Assembly (NCBI RefSeq): GCF_021729155.1
Contig: NZ_JAJQYA010000007.1
Span: 108,946-172,945 of the forward strand
Length of the DNA stretch: 64,000 bases
DNA from: Membranihabitans marinus
Lineage (GTDB): Bacteria; Bacteroidota; Bacteroidia; Chitinophagales; Saprospiraceae
Direction: 5' to 3'
Position numbers and translations under genes: made by a program. Numbering within the stretch: position 1 is the stretch's first letter; the number at the start of each line of letters is the position of its first letter. Positions 48,890 through 57,562 of the stretch are shown piece after piece. The notes under the pieces are model-generated. The model was given only the letters and a program-made list of their open reading frames with translations, made no database searches and was not told where the DNA came from.

Positions 48890-50003
48890 AGCTGCTGTTT
48901 TACATGAAATGGGTTTGCCCAGACCTTATTCTCAATCTAAACCTTTAAAAATTGAACAAGTAGTTCTGGAACCTCCAGGTGAAAATGAAGTTCTTGTAAA
49001 AATTAAAGCTGCAGGATTATGTCATTCAGATCTATCTGTAATTGATGGAAATAGACCTCGTCCCTTACCTATGGTATTAGGTCATGAAGCTGCTGGAGAG
49101 GTGGTTCTATTGGGAAAAGGAGTTGATAGATTGAGGCTAGGTGATCATGTTGTATTTGCTTTTTTACCTTCTTGTGGATACTGTTCCTATTGTAAAAAGG
49201 GGAAGGCAGCACTTTGCGAAAATGGAGCAAAATCCAACTCTGAAGGTGATTTGATGGGTGGGTATAAAAGGATTAAAAAAGATGGTCAATTTTATAATCA
49301 TCATTTAGGAGTTTCTGGTTTTTCTGAATATGCAGTTGCATCTATTCATTCTTTGGTCAAAATAGATAAAAACATACCATTTTCTGTGGCAGCATTATTT
49401 GGTTGTGCGGTCATGACAGGGGTAGGAGCCATTGTTAATACTGCGGAGGTGAAATTGGGGGATAGTGTATTGGTTGTTGGTCTTGGAGGTGTAGGATTGG
49501 CTGCTATTATAGGAGCTAAATCTGCTGGAGCTAAGAAAATTATTGGCGCAGATATTAATCCAGCTAAACGAGCAATGGCCTTAAAAATGGGAGCTGATGA
49601 AGTTATAGATTCTTCCTTGCCCGATGCCTTGGTTAATCTAAAATCTAAGACTGGAGGAGGAGTAGATATAGCGATGGAATTTGCTGGCGTGATTCCCGCT
49701 TTGGAATTTGCTTTTCAAGCGATCAAAAGGGGAGGGACAACAGTTACAGCGGCACTTCCACATCCCGATGCTAGATTAAATATTTCACCAGTAGATTTAG
49801 TGGGCAATGAAAAGAGCCTCAAGGGCAGTTATTTGGGGAGTTGCGTTCCTGATCGAGATATTCCGAATTATTTGGCTTTGTATCTTGCTGGTAGATTGCC
49901 AGTTGAACAATTGATTTCAGACACCATTACTTTGGATGATATTAATTTAGGGTTCGAAAATCTTGCTAGCGGTAAAGCCATTCGGCAGATTGTCGTGTTT
50001 TAA
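48873..50003 (+). CDS. Zinc-dependent alcohol dehydrogenase (MDR family)
   Basis: 376 residues. Catalytic zinc ligands: Cys in AGLCHSD, His-Glu in LGHEAAGE, and Cys in FGCAVMTGVGA. Structural zinc lobe: four cysteines in PSCGYCSYCKKGKAALC. NAD(P) Rossmann motif VVGLGGVGLAAI, followed by IGADINPAKRA, suggesting NAD preference from the Asp. It is a class III-like long-chain ADH. As last gene of the operon it may oxidise an alcohol or reduce an aldehyde/keto product. Confidence 0.92.
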   Translation: MMIKSKAAVLHEMGLPRPYSQSKPLKIEQVVLEPPGENEVLVKIKAAGLCHSDLSVIDGNRPRPLPMVLGHEAAGEVVLLGKGVDRLRLGDHVVFAFLPSCGYCSYCKKGKAALCENGAKSNSEGDLMGGYKRIKKDGQFYNHHLGVSGFSEYAVASIHSLVKIDKNIPFSVAALFGCAVMTGVGAIVNTAEVKLGDSVLVVGLGGVGLAAIIGAKSAGAKKIIGADINPAKRAMALKMGADEVIDSSLPDALVNLKSKTGGGVDIAMEFAGVIPALEFAFQAIKRGGTTVTAALPHPDARLNISPVDLVGNEKSLKGSYLGSCVPDRDIPNYLALYLAGRLPVEQLISDTITLDDINLGFENLASGKAIRQIVVF

Positions 50004-50340
50004 AGAATTGTTTAATTATTATTTTTTGAAATTTTGCGGGGTGGCAATAGGTTCGTTTTTGCCTTCAAGTATTTAAAACCAATAAGGTTATGTCAATTTT
50101 TAGTAATGTGTTGTTATAGTCAAGGTTTATTTTGTTGCAATTTGAAACAATCTTTTTTTATATAAAAATCGTCTATTTACCCTCCATGATTTATTGTTTC
50201 ATCAAGATGCAGAGATCTATTGGTTGATAAGAAATTTTTAATTTATGGTTGTGAATAATGGTTATTACCTGCCTATATTTATTGTAATAGCGTCTCGATC
50301 AGGAAGATAGTCTGCCGAATTACAGTACAATCACACCTAT
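50004..50340. other. Intergenic stretch after the operon; no gene
   Basis: AT-rich with stops in all frames. A weak GGCAA...TTGCC stem near 50043-50063 is followed by no T-run. The end may contain more of the susD remnant (next entry) but is too degraded to say. Confidence 0.4.
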
Positions 50341-50517
50341 TGGGAGATGTATGGTTTTGCTTAACTACGGTCAAAAGGCAATTTAGATCCTAATGGGACA
50401 TTGAGTTATGAATTTCAAGTATTCCAGGAAAGAACTTTTGACCTTCGAATGTATTATTTGCTAATTCCTATAGATGAAAAGAAAAAATCAGGTTTAAATC
50501 AAAATTCTGGCTATTAG
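50341..50517 (+). pseudogene. Remnant of a susD gene (C-terminal ~58 codons)
   Basis: In the frame of base 50341 the translation reads WEMYGFA-stop-LRSKGNLDPNGT, then FQVFQERTFDLRMYYLLIPI and ends SGLNQNSGY-stop. This closely follows a SusD C-terminus: the RTFDxRxYYLxPIP strand and terminal QNPGY/W. One internal TAA (50362-50364) is present and there is no intact upstream gene. A fourth-locus SusC/D pair has evidently been lost here, leaving the downstream PVC-type gene. Confidence 0.75.
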
Positions 50518-50610
50518 TATTGTGAATATTTTGATTTAAAGGAAGGGTAAATCCAGCTGTTAAATATGTATATTACGATTGCTAAATAAAATAAATTACA
50601 AAATTTAAGA

Positions 50611-53600
50611 ATGCAATCAAAAATGAAGAATTTTTTATGTTTAATCATCAGTGCTTTTATGTTTTCCTGCACTGATCCGGTAGTTACAGAGTTGGACGGT
50701 CTGCAAGTTCCGGAAGGATTTTCAATAGAACGAGTGGTTAGCTCTGATCAGATATCTTATCCCATGTTTGCGACCTACGACGACAAGGGGCGATTATTTG
50801 TATTTGAATCCACAGGGATCAACGATATGGGGACGGAGGTAATGATGGCTGAACCGAGTTATCATATTCGTTTACTGGAAGATAGCAATGGAGATGGGCA
50901 GTTTGATGTCAGCAAAATATATGCGGATAAAATTCCATTTCCCATGGGAGGAAGTTTTTACAATGGTAGTCTATATGTAGCTGCCTCACCAGATTATATA
51001 AAATTGACCGATGCAGACGGGGATGGTCAGGCTGAGGAACGGGAGACATTGCTTACAGGCTGGGTGTTGAACCAAAATGGAGCTATTTTAAGTGGTCCTT
51101 TTATGGGGCCAGATGGATGGATGTATATGGCCGATGCTCGACGTAGTTTTGATATCACCAACCAAGAAGGCGAACATTTTAAAGGTGGAGGTGCGAGAAT
51201 ATGGCGTTGTAAACCCGACGGTAGTCAACTCGAATGGATGAGTGGTGGCGGTTTTGACAATTCCATTGAGATTGTATTTATGCCATCGGGCGAGTCAATA
51301 GGAACCATGACCTACTTTACTGAACCGCAAAATGGTCAACGTGATGCCCTGATGCATTGGGTTGAAGGCGGTGTTTATCCTAAACCTCAAATTACGATTT
51401 CTCAAGATGGATTGCCTTTGACCGGGGAATTGATGCCGGTGATGACAAAGTTACCTAGAGTGGCTCCATCAGGATTAATGCGATATGAGGGCGATGCCTG
51501 GGGGGAGTCTTTTAAGGGCAATCTCTTTAGTGCAGAATTTAATACCGGCCGGATTATGAGACATGTGGTATCTCCAGTTGGGGCAACTTATGCCACAGTA
51601 GACGAAGCTTTTATAACCGCTAACAAACAGGATGTACATCCCACTGATGTGTTACAAGATGCCGATGGTAGTCTGTTGGTCTTGGTGACTGGAGGGTGGT
51701 TTATTAAAGGGTGTCCACTGTCTCAAGTGGCTAAGCCTGAAGTACCAGGTGGTATTTATAGAATAAGGAAAATCGATAGTCCGAAACAAGGTAAAGATCT
51801 ATGGGGAAATGATATTGATTTTGATGCGTCCTCCGAAGCGGAATTGACAGAATTACTTACGGATAATAGATTAGCTGTGCGGAAAAACGCCATAGAGGCC
51901 TTGATTCGCAAAGGAGGTTCTGCTATTCCGGCACTTGCGACTAAGATGGCGGATTCCGATGCTGAAACACGTGCAGCTATTGTGTTTGCCTGTTATAGAA
52001 TAGGAGGAGCTGACGCATTGGCCTTAGTTCGTAAGAGTCTAGGTGATGAAGATGGCTTGGTTAGAGTGGCTGCTGCCCGTTGTGCTGGATTGGCTCAAGA
52101 TGAAGCTGCAATTAGTGCATTGGCAAATATGGTAGTGAAAGATGATTTGGCTGTGAGAAGACAGGCCGCTACAGCATTGGGGCAAATTGGAAATACTTCG
52201 GCAGTAGCCTCTTTGTTGAAATCGGTTGAGAATGTAGACGATAGAGTATTGGAGCACAGTATTATTCACGCTTTAACAAAATTGGGATCAGTCTCAGATC
52301 TCCAAGCTGGACTTAAATCTGGAAATCCAAATGTACAAAAAGCGGCCTTGATCGCTTTGGATCAAATGAAACCTTCCCCATTGAAAGAGTCCGATCTATT
52401 GCCTTTTTTGACCAGTGACAATGAGGCCAATCGAGGGATCGGTATCTGGGTTGCCTCTCATCGACCCGCTTGGTCTGATGTCGTAGAAGATTTTGTAAAA
52501 GTGGGTATTCAAGCTGAAGATTTAACCGATCTTAAAAAGTTGTTGCTGTTGTTTTGTGGGAATACCAAAATTCAAACTCTTTTGTTGAAACAGTTGAAAT
52601 CTTCAAAGTCAGCTGAACAGCAATCACTTATCCTAGAGGTGATGCGCAATTGTGATGTGTCTGATTTTCCCAAACAATGGCAAAATGCTTTGGCTCAAAT
52701 GTTAAATGGATCAGATGAAGTCTTACAGCTGGAAGTGTTGGAATTGTTGGAATCAAGAGGGTTGAAGGAAATGAAAATCCAATTGACAACTATGGCAGCT
52801 GACGCAAAAAAATCTTTGGAAATTCGTCTTAAGGCCATGAGTGCTCGATTGATGGTGGATAAAACGTTGACAGATAGTGAGTTTTCTTTTTTAACCGATT
52901 TAATGCAAGCGGATCAAGTATCTTACACTCGACAGCAAGCTGTAAGGTTGATCAGTCGTTCTGATTTATCGGATGCTCAACTGATTCATTTGGGGAATGT
53001 TGAATTGACCAAAGCAGAGCCTTTTATGTTGACTGGTATATTGGATGTATTCAAAGGTGTAGAAAACGAAGCTGTAGGAATGGCTATGGTATCGGGCTTG
53101 AGTAGTATGAAAGAAGGTTTAGATAATATTTCTATGACAGATATTGAAGCTTTGTTGCAGTCTTATCCATCGACGGTAGCAGATCATGCCAAACCATTGG
53201 TTGCAAAGATTGAGGAATTGCAAGCTGAGCGTCTGGGTAAATTGCAGGATTTAGAAGCGACTTTGGTAAAAGGTGATATAGGTGAAGGTCGAAAATTGTT
53301 TTTTGGGAAGGCCATTTGCTCTACCTGCCATGCCGTAGGTTCTGAGGGAAGTGATTTTGGTCCGGATTTGTCAAATATTGGCGATATTCGATCACAACAC
53401 GATATTTTGGAAGCCATAGTCTATCCCAGTGTAAGTTTTGCACGTGAATATGATACGTATATCGTTAAAACCAAGGATAATAGTTATACTGGTGTTATCA
53501 AAGAGCAAACTGGTGATGTGGTTGTCATGTCAATGGGACCTGGCAATGAAATTCGTATACCTAGAGCAGATGTTTTGTCCATTAGTGAACACAATGTTTC

Positions 53601-53721
53601 GATGATGCCGGCGGGATTGGATCAACATTTGAGTACAGAGGAATTGTCTCATTTAATGGCCTTTTTGAATGCTTTGCCGTATAATCTAGATAGACTTATA
53701 GATCTTCAGGCAACAGAATAA
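50611..53721 (+). CDS. PVC-type dehydrogenase lipoprotein with HEAT repeats and cytochrome c domain
   Basis: 1036 residues (or 1032 from ATG 50623). Lipobox Cys20 (SAFMFSC). Propeller domain about 30-390 with calcium-type loops DSNGDGQFD and DADGDGQAE, then about 15 HEAT-like helices (AIEALIRKGGSAIPALATKM, RRQAATALGQIGNTSAV) to about 880. C-terminal haem domain: GDIGEGRKLFFGKAICSTCH, with Cys903, Cys906, His907; MMPAG supplies a likely Met ligand. Third such protein in the window, more divergent than the first two and with more HEAT repeats. Predicted envelope electron carrier/dehydrogenase. Terminator follows. Confidence 0.88.
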   Translation: MQSKMKNFLCLIISAFMFSCTDPVVTELDGLQVPEGFSIERVVSSDQISYPMFATYDDKGRLFVFESTGINDMGTEVMMAEPSYHIRLLEDSNGDGQFDVSKIYADKIPFPMGGSFYNGSLYVAASPDYIKLTDADGDGQAEERETLLTGWVLNQNGAILSGPFMGPDGWMYMADARRSFDITNQEGEHFKGGGARIWRCKPDGSQLEWMSGGGFDNSIEIVFMPSGESIGTMTYFTEPQNGQRDALMHWVEGGVYPKPQITISQDGLPLTGELMPVMTKLPRVAPSGLMRYEGDAWGESFKGNLFSAEFNTGRIMRHVVSPVGATYATVDEAFITANKQDVHPTDVLQDADGSLLVLVTGGWFIKGCPLSQVAKPEVPGGIYRIRKIDSPKQGKDLWGNDIDFDASSEAELTELLTDNRLAVRKNAIEALIRKGGSAIPALATKMADSDAETRAAIVFACYRIGGADALALVRKSLGDEDGLVRVAAARCAGLAQDEAAISALANMVVKDDLAVRRQAATALGQIGNTSAVASLLKSVENVDDRVLEHSIIHALTKLGSVSDLQAGLKSGNPNVQKAALIALDQMKPSPLKESDLLPFLTSDNEANRGIGIWVASHRPAWSDVVEDFVKVGIQAEDLTDLKKLLLLFCGNTKIQTLLLKQLKSSKSAEQQSLILEVMRNCDVSDFPKQWQNALAQMLNGSDEVLQLEVLELLESRGLKEMKIQLTTMAADAKKSLEIRLKAMSARLMVDKTLTDSEFSFLTDLMQADQVSYTRQQAVRLISRSDLSDAQLIHLGNVELTKAEPFMLTGILDVFKGVENEAVGMAMVSGLSSMKEGLDNISMTDIEALLQSYPSTVADHAKPLVAKIEELQAERLGKLQDLEATLVKGDIGEGRKLFFGKAICSTCHAVGSEGSDFGPDLSNIGDIRSQHDILEAIVYPSVSFAREYDTYIVKTKDNSYTGVIKEQTGDVVVMSMGPGNEIRIPRADVLSISEHNVSMMPAGLDQHLSTEELSHLMAFLNALPYNLDRLIDLQATE

Positions 53722-53811
53722 AACAATCGATGAGATATAAACTTCCTTTGGTAATTTTTAGGAAGTTTGAGGATTTGAAGAAAATAGTGGCAATTAGATT
53801 TGTACAAATAG

Positions 53812-53857
53812 AGCTTGGTCGTGTCCTTGAAAGGATGTGACCAAGCTTTGTTTATGT
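53812..53857 (+). terminator. Rho-independent terminator after the third PVC-type gene
   Basis: AGCTTGGTC (53812-53820) pairs with GACCAAGCT (53839-53847). Six further pairs inside include G-T wobbles (GTGTCC with GGATGT). A T-rich tail (TTGTTTATGTTT) follows. Confidence 0.85.
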
Positions 53858-53977
53858 TTGTATATTGTAATATTACTTTTCGTGTTAATCTAAGATTTAA
53901 TACTGATGTGAAAATAAAGTATAAATAGGATAATAATTGCGCTTAGAAACAGATCGTTATATTTTTTTATAAAACTC

Positions 53978-54973
53978 ATGTTGATGTCTTATACCGCTCA
54001 TATTTTACTGCTATTTTTTTACCTATTGGTGGCTTGTTCACCATCGAGTAATCAATCTCTAGGAGATATAGATTTACTTGATTGGTATCGGCCAATTGAT
54101 CAACCCATTTTTACCGATAAATACGGGAATAATCACGATCCTATCTTGTTTTATGATGAAACCATGGAATATCCCTATTATTTAATTATTAGTCATGAAA
54201 AAACAGCGGCTCACCTATGGCGAGCCAAAGAATGGTCAATTCAAGGAAGAGATTGGGAGTTGGTGTCTGATCAATATCAAATTGGGGGGCATTATGAATA
54301 TGATGATGGATTGAAGATAGGTGGTATGTATTATTTATACGAAGCAGGAAAAGTGTATACTTATACTGGAGCATTGGAAGACGGCAGTGGACAATGGGAG
54401 GAATCTGGTAGTTTTCCAGTAGAGGAATGCGATGATATTGGTGTGTATTATGAAGATGGAGTCTTTCATATTTTTGGAGAGTTTGGTTACTTTCCACATG
54501 GACCAGACGGTAGTAGTTTATCACATTTTCAATCTACGACGGGTTTGGGAGATTGGAAGCTCGTCGATAGCTTAGCTGTAAATCCCAATCCCAATGGTGG
54601 TCAAGAAATTGGAGTAGGGGATGCCACTATAGTGAAAGTTGATTCTACCTATTATTTGTATTGTGATCAAGAGACCGAGGATTTGCCCTATCGGATTGCT
54701 GCATGGAAGACCAATGATCTTCAGAAGAGTTTTGAATTTTTAAAGGTTGTTATTGAACCGCGGTCTGAAGATGTAGAAGACTGGGATAATTATCGAATCC
54801 AAGATGGCGATGTAGCGTTTATTCCTGAAATAGGGAAGTATGTAATGTTGGTCAATATGAAAGATCACGATGGTCAGCCTGGTTATCCCCAAGGCAAGGA
54901 AAGGAAGAGCAGTCATTTGAAGGACGGGCAAACGAGAGTGGTCGGCATGTTTTATGCGGATCCATTGGATTAA
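53978..54973 (+). CDS. GH43-like five-bladed propeller lipoprotein
   Basis: 331 residues, lipobox Cys20 (YLLVACSPSS). The sequence shows repeated propeller strands: NNHDPILFYDETMEYPYYLI, DDGLKIGGMYYLYEAG, ECDDIGVYYEDGVFHIFGEF, GVGDATIVKVDSTYYLYCDQ. The spacing of early Asp (HDPI), middle Asp/Glu (CDDIGV) and later acidic residues is like GH43/GH117-type enzymes, but the catalytic trio is not certain. Probably acts on a glycan at the cell surface or in the periplasm. It stands alone between a terminator and a repeat region. Confidence 0.65.
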   Translation: MLMSYTAHILLLFFYLLVACSPSSNQSLGDIDLLDWYRPIDQPIFTDKYGNNHDPILFYDETMEYPYYLIISHEKTAAHLWRAKEWSIQGRDWELVSDQYQIGGHYEYDDGLKIGGMYYLYEAGKVYTYTGALEDGSGQWEESGSFPVEECDDIGVYYEDGVFHIFGEFGYFPHGPDGSSLSHFQSTTGLGDWKLVDSLAVNPNPNGGQEIGVGDATIVKVDSTYYLYCDQETEDLPYRIAAWKTNDLQKSFEFLKVVIEPRSEDVEDWDNYRIQDGDVAFIPEIGKYVMLVNMKDHDGQPGYPQGKERKSSHLKDGQTRVVGMFYADPLD

Positions 54974-55004
54974 TCTATTACGAATTACAGGACAGTCACG
55001 TTTT

Positions 55005-55140
55005 AACGTAGAGACATGACCGAATATAACTGAATATGACTGAGTCTAGTTTCCCCAAAGGAAACCAAATGTCCTTAATATGACCGAATGTAGTTGCTCT
55101 TTAGAGGAACCAAATGCCTATAATAGGCATTTGATGAGGG
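55005..55140 (+). repeat. Hairpin-module array A3
   Basis: Begins with GACCGAATATAACTGAATA and GACTGAGTCTAG linkers. Hairpins: GTTTCC..GGAAAC near 55049-55066, a degenerate GTTGCTC..GAGGAAC near 55093-55110, and 55111-55133, a perfect 10-bp stem CAAATGCCTA with TAGGCATTTG. It then continues TGATGAGGGA. Same module order as array A1: short-loop hairpin with ..AACC, then a TAAAT-type hairpin, then GATGA. Confidence 0.7.
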
Positions 55141-55176
55141 AAGACGACCACTGCGGCATGACTAGTATTTATGAAA

Positions 55177-55250
55177 ACTGACGGGATGGTTCGATTGAAT
55201 AAAAAATAAATTTTTGATTTCCTGCAGAATTTCCTAACCACCCCGTCAGT
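55177..55250. repeat. Small MITE-like inverted-repeat element
   Basis: ACTGACGGGATGGTT (55177-55191) and AACCACCCCGTCAGT (55236-55250) are complementary over 15 bp with one mismatch, flanking 44 AT-rich bases. The right arm, extended to 55235-55255, is a 21-base perfect inverted match to 59043-59063 in repeat copy B. A GTCAG/CTGAC hairpin adjoins it (55246-55259). Confidence 0.6.
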
Positions 55251-55279
55251 AAACTGACACCCCCGCCAGAGGTGTGATT

Positions 55280-56167
55280 GCAATTGGGTTGAAACATTTC
55301 AGATGGGTGTTAAACGGATGCTAGCTTATTTTTTTTGCTTCAAATTTTATTTAGGTGCATGGGGTAGTAAATAGCTGGAATTCAGTCTTTTTTTATTAAA
55401 TTTAGACAGGAATCTAAAATGTTAAATACTTAAACTAGAGCAAAGAAAAATTATTTGATTGTATTAAATTGAATAATTAGAATAAATTGCGGTGTTGGTA
55501 ATTTTTTATCTTTAATCTTTTGATAAACTATGGGATTGTGAAATAAATGATTAGTCCTGAGCCAAAGTGTAGACTTCGGTATTTATAATACTTGGAAGAT
55601 TGATAAATCTTTATGCCGTATTATTTTTTATTGAGTTGCTACAAAGGGTTATTATTTGGAGATTTGAGACTATTGTAGTAGCTGATGGTAATACTATAGG
55701 TGTTTAAAAGACGAATATAAAAATATTAGTGATCGTGAATATGCATTTCGGTAAGGGAATACATATTTACAATATAAATTGAGATATCTCTAGTAAGAAT
55801 GGAAAATATAAGATATATATTGGCCACTAGGATATCAATCAAAATTTCAAATGAAAATATTATAGTGCTGTGATGGTAATTTTAAAAAGGGAAATTTGAA
55901 AATTTAAATCATGCACATTCAGGCAAGGTTAGTAAGGATTTATAGTTGATCTATTTAACTCTGTGATGTACCTTGCTTGATAACGAATTTGTTGCACAAA
56001 GATGCATTCCTTGTGGAGGAGGATAGTTGAAGTTGGCAGGATAGGGGATTGGAATTTTTCTTCTGTAGCAATAATGAATTAGTTAGACATTGATCTATCT
56101 AGGTTTGTATGGTTTAGCGAAGGAAGTGGAATTACAAACAAGTTATTAATATATAATTATTTTCATT
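55280..56167. other. Gene-free, AT-rich stretch before the Gfo/Idh/MocA gene
   Basis: Stops in every frame. Short coding-like scraps occur near 55700-55760 (LKDEYKNISDREYAFR in one frame) but cannot be assigned to a family. Nothing else recognised. Probably decayed DNA plus the promoter of the gene at 56168. Confidence 0.4.
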
Positions 56168-57535
56168 ATGACAAAAAGAAGAGAATTTATTAAAAAGGGT
56201 ATGGTCGGTACTACCGGCCTTGTCATCGGAGGCATGGGCCTGACCGCTCGTTCTTACGCTTCTATCATTGGAGCCAATGACAGGATCAATGTGGGAGTGG
56301 TAGGGATTCGAGGTCGAGGTCAATCCCATATTTCAGCTTATTGCGAAATGAGGAATAGCCACAACATTCGATTGACGACATTGTGTGATGTGGATGAACA
56401 GTTTTTTGGACCGCGATCCAAAATGGTGATTGAAAATGGAGGTGAAAAACCCAAAACAGAATGGGATATGCACAAGGTATTGCAAGATCCCGATATTGAT
56501 GTAGTATCTTTTGCTACACCAAATCACTGGCATGCTCTCGGTGCAATATGGGCTTGTCAGGCAGGTAAGCACGTATATGTAGAGAAGCCAGCCATGCACA
56601 ATTTATGGGAAGGTCGCAAGATGATCGAAGCAGCTCGAAAATACGATAAGAGAATGCAGGTCGGTTTCCAGAATCGATCTATAGATAATGTAATCGAAGC
56701 GATGAAATTTCTCCATGACGGAGGTATCGGAGACGTATATATGGCCAGAGGAACTTGTATTAAACCCAGAGATTCCTTTGGAATAGCTCCCAATACTGAA
56801 CCGCCTGCCAGTCTGCATTATGATCAATGGTTGGGGCCAGCTCCTTGGCGACCATACAACGAAAAAAGAGGTCATTACAATTGGCATTGGTTTTGGGATA
56901 CCGGTAACGGAGATACCGGAAATCAAGGACCACATCAGTTTGATGTAGCCAGATGGGGATTGAACAAAAAAGAACATCCTGTAAGTATTTATTCAACTGG
57001 AGGTATATATGGTATCGATCCAGATGAGTGTGCACAGCAAACACCGAATACCCAAAGTTCAATCATTAAATACGCAGACGGAACAATGTTGGAGTTTGAG
57101 ACTCGTGGTCGATATTCCAATGGGGAGTCTAGTTTGGATATCAGAGTGGGGAATGTTTTTTATGGGACGGAAGGATATCTGGAGATCGATGGAGGAACTT
57201 GGAAGGCCTTCAAAGGTCGAGAAAAACAGCCTTTTGCGGGGTCCAAACCTGGAGGTACAAGTAATGCTAGTATTTCATTGACGGGATCAAGCGATACGGC
57301 GCATTTTGCCAATTTTATCGATGCCGTTCGTTCCGGTAAGGATTTGGACTTGAATTGTGATATTCAGGAAGGTTATATGTCTAGTGCCTTGGCTTTATTG
57401 TCCAATGTATCGTATCGATTGGATCGAAAATTAGAATTTATGGGCGATTTGGAAATGGTGAAATCGGATGCCGATGCCAATGCCATGTTGACTAGAAATT
57501 ATCGTACACCTTATATCGTACCCGAATCAGTATAA
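56168..57535 (+). CDS. Gfo/Idh/MocA-family oxidoreductase with Tat signal
   Basis: 455 residues. Tat-type signal: KRREFIKKGMVGTTGLVIGG. The NAD(P)-binding Rossmann fold starts VGVVGIRGRGQSHISAYC; the conserved EKPAMHN Lys-Pro motif is near 140. The C-terminal alpha/beta domain includes HWFWDTGNGDTGNQGPHQFD, typical of the secreted Bacteroidota/Planctomycetota subgroup. The secreted group probably carries a tightly bound cofactor and some members act in glycosidase-like or 3-keto-sugar chemistry. Followed 27 bases later by a DUF6807 protein, a pairing often seen. Confidence 0.88.
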   Translation: MTKRREFIKKGMVGTTGLVIGGMGLTARSYASIIGANDRINVGVVGIRGRGQSHISAYCEMRNSHNIRLTTLCDVDEQFFGPRSKMVIENGGEKPKTEWDMHKVLQDPDIDVVSFATPNHWHALGAIWACQAGKHVYVEKPAMHNLWEGRKMIEAARKYDKRMQVGFQNRSIDNVIEAMKFLHDGGIGDVYMARGTCIKPRDSFGIAPNTEPPASLHYDQWLGPAPWRPYNEKRGHYNWHWFWDTGNGDTGNQGPHQFDVARWGLNKKEHPVSIYSTGGIYGIDPDECAQQTPNTQSSIIKYADGTMLEFETRGRYSNGESSLDIRVGNVFYGTEGYLEIDGGTWKAFKGREKQPFAGSKPGGTSNASISLTGSSDTAHFANFIDAVRSGKDLDLNCDIQEGYMSSALALLSNVSYRLDRKLEFMGDLEMVKSDADANAMLTRNYRTPYIVPESV

Positions 57536-57562
57536 TTTAATATAAAAACAGAAAATAATAAA

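Noticed and set aside
55560..55800. Remnant of a sulfatase-like gene
   Set aside because: Only one ~16-residue coding-like scrap; no diagnostic motif, so not listed as a pseudogene.
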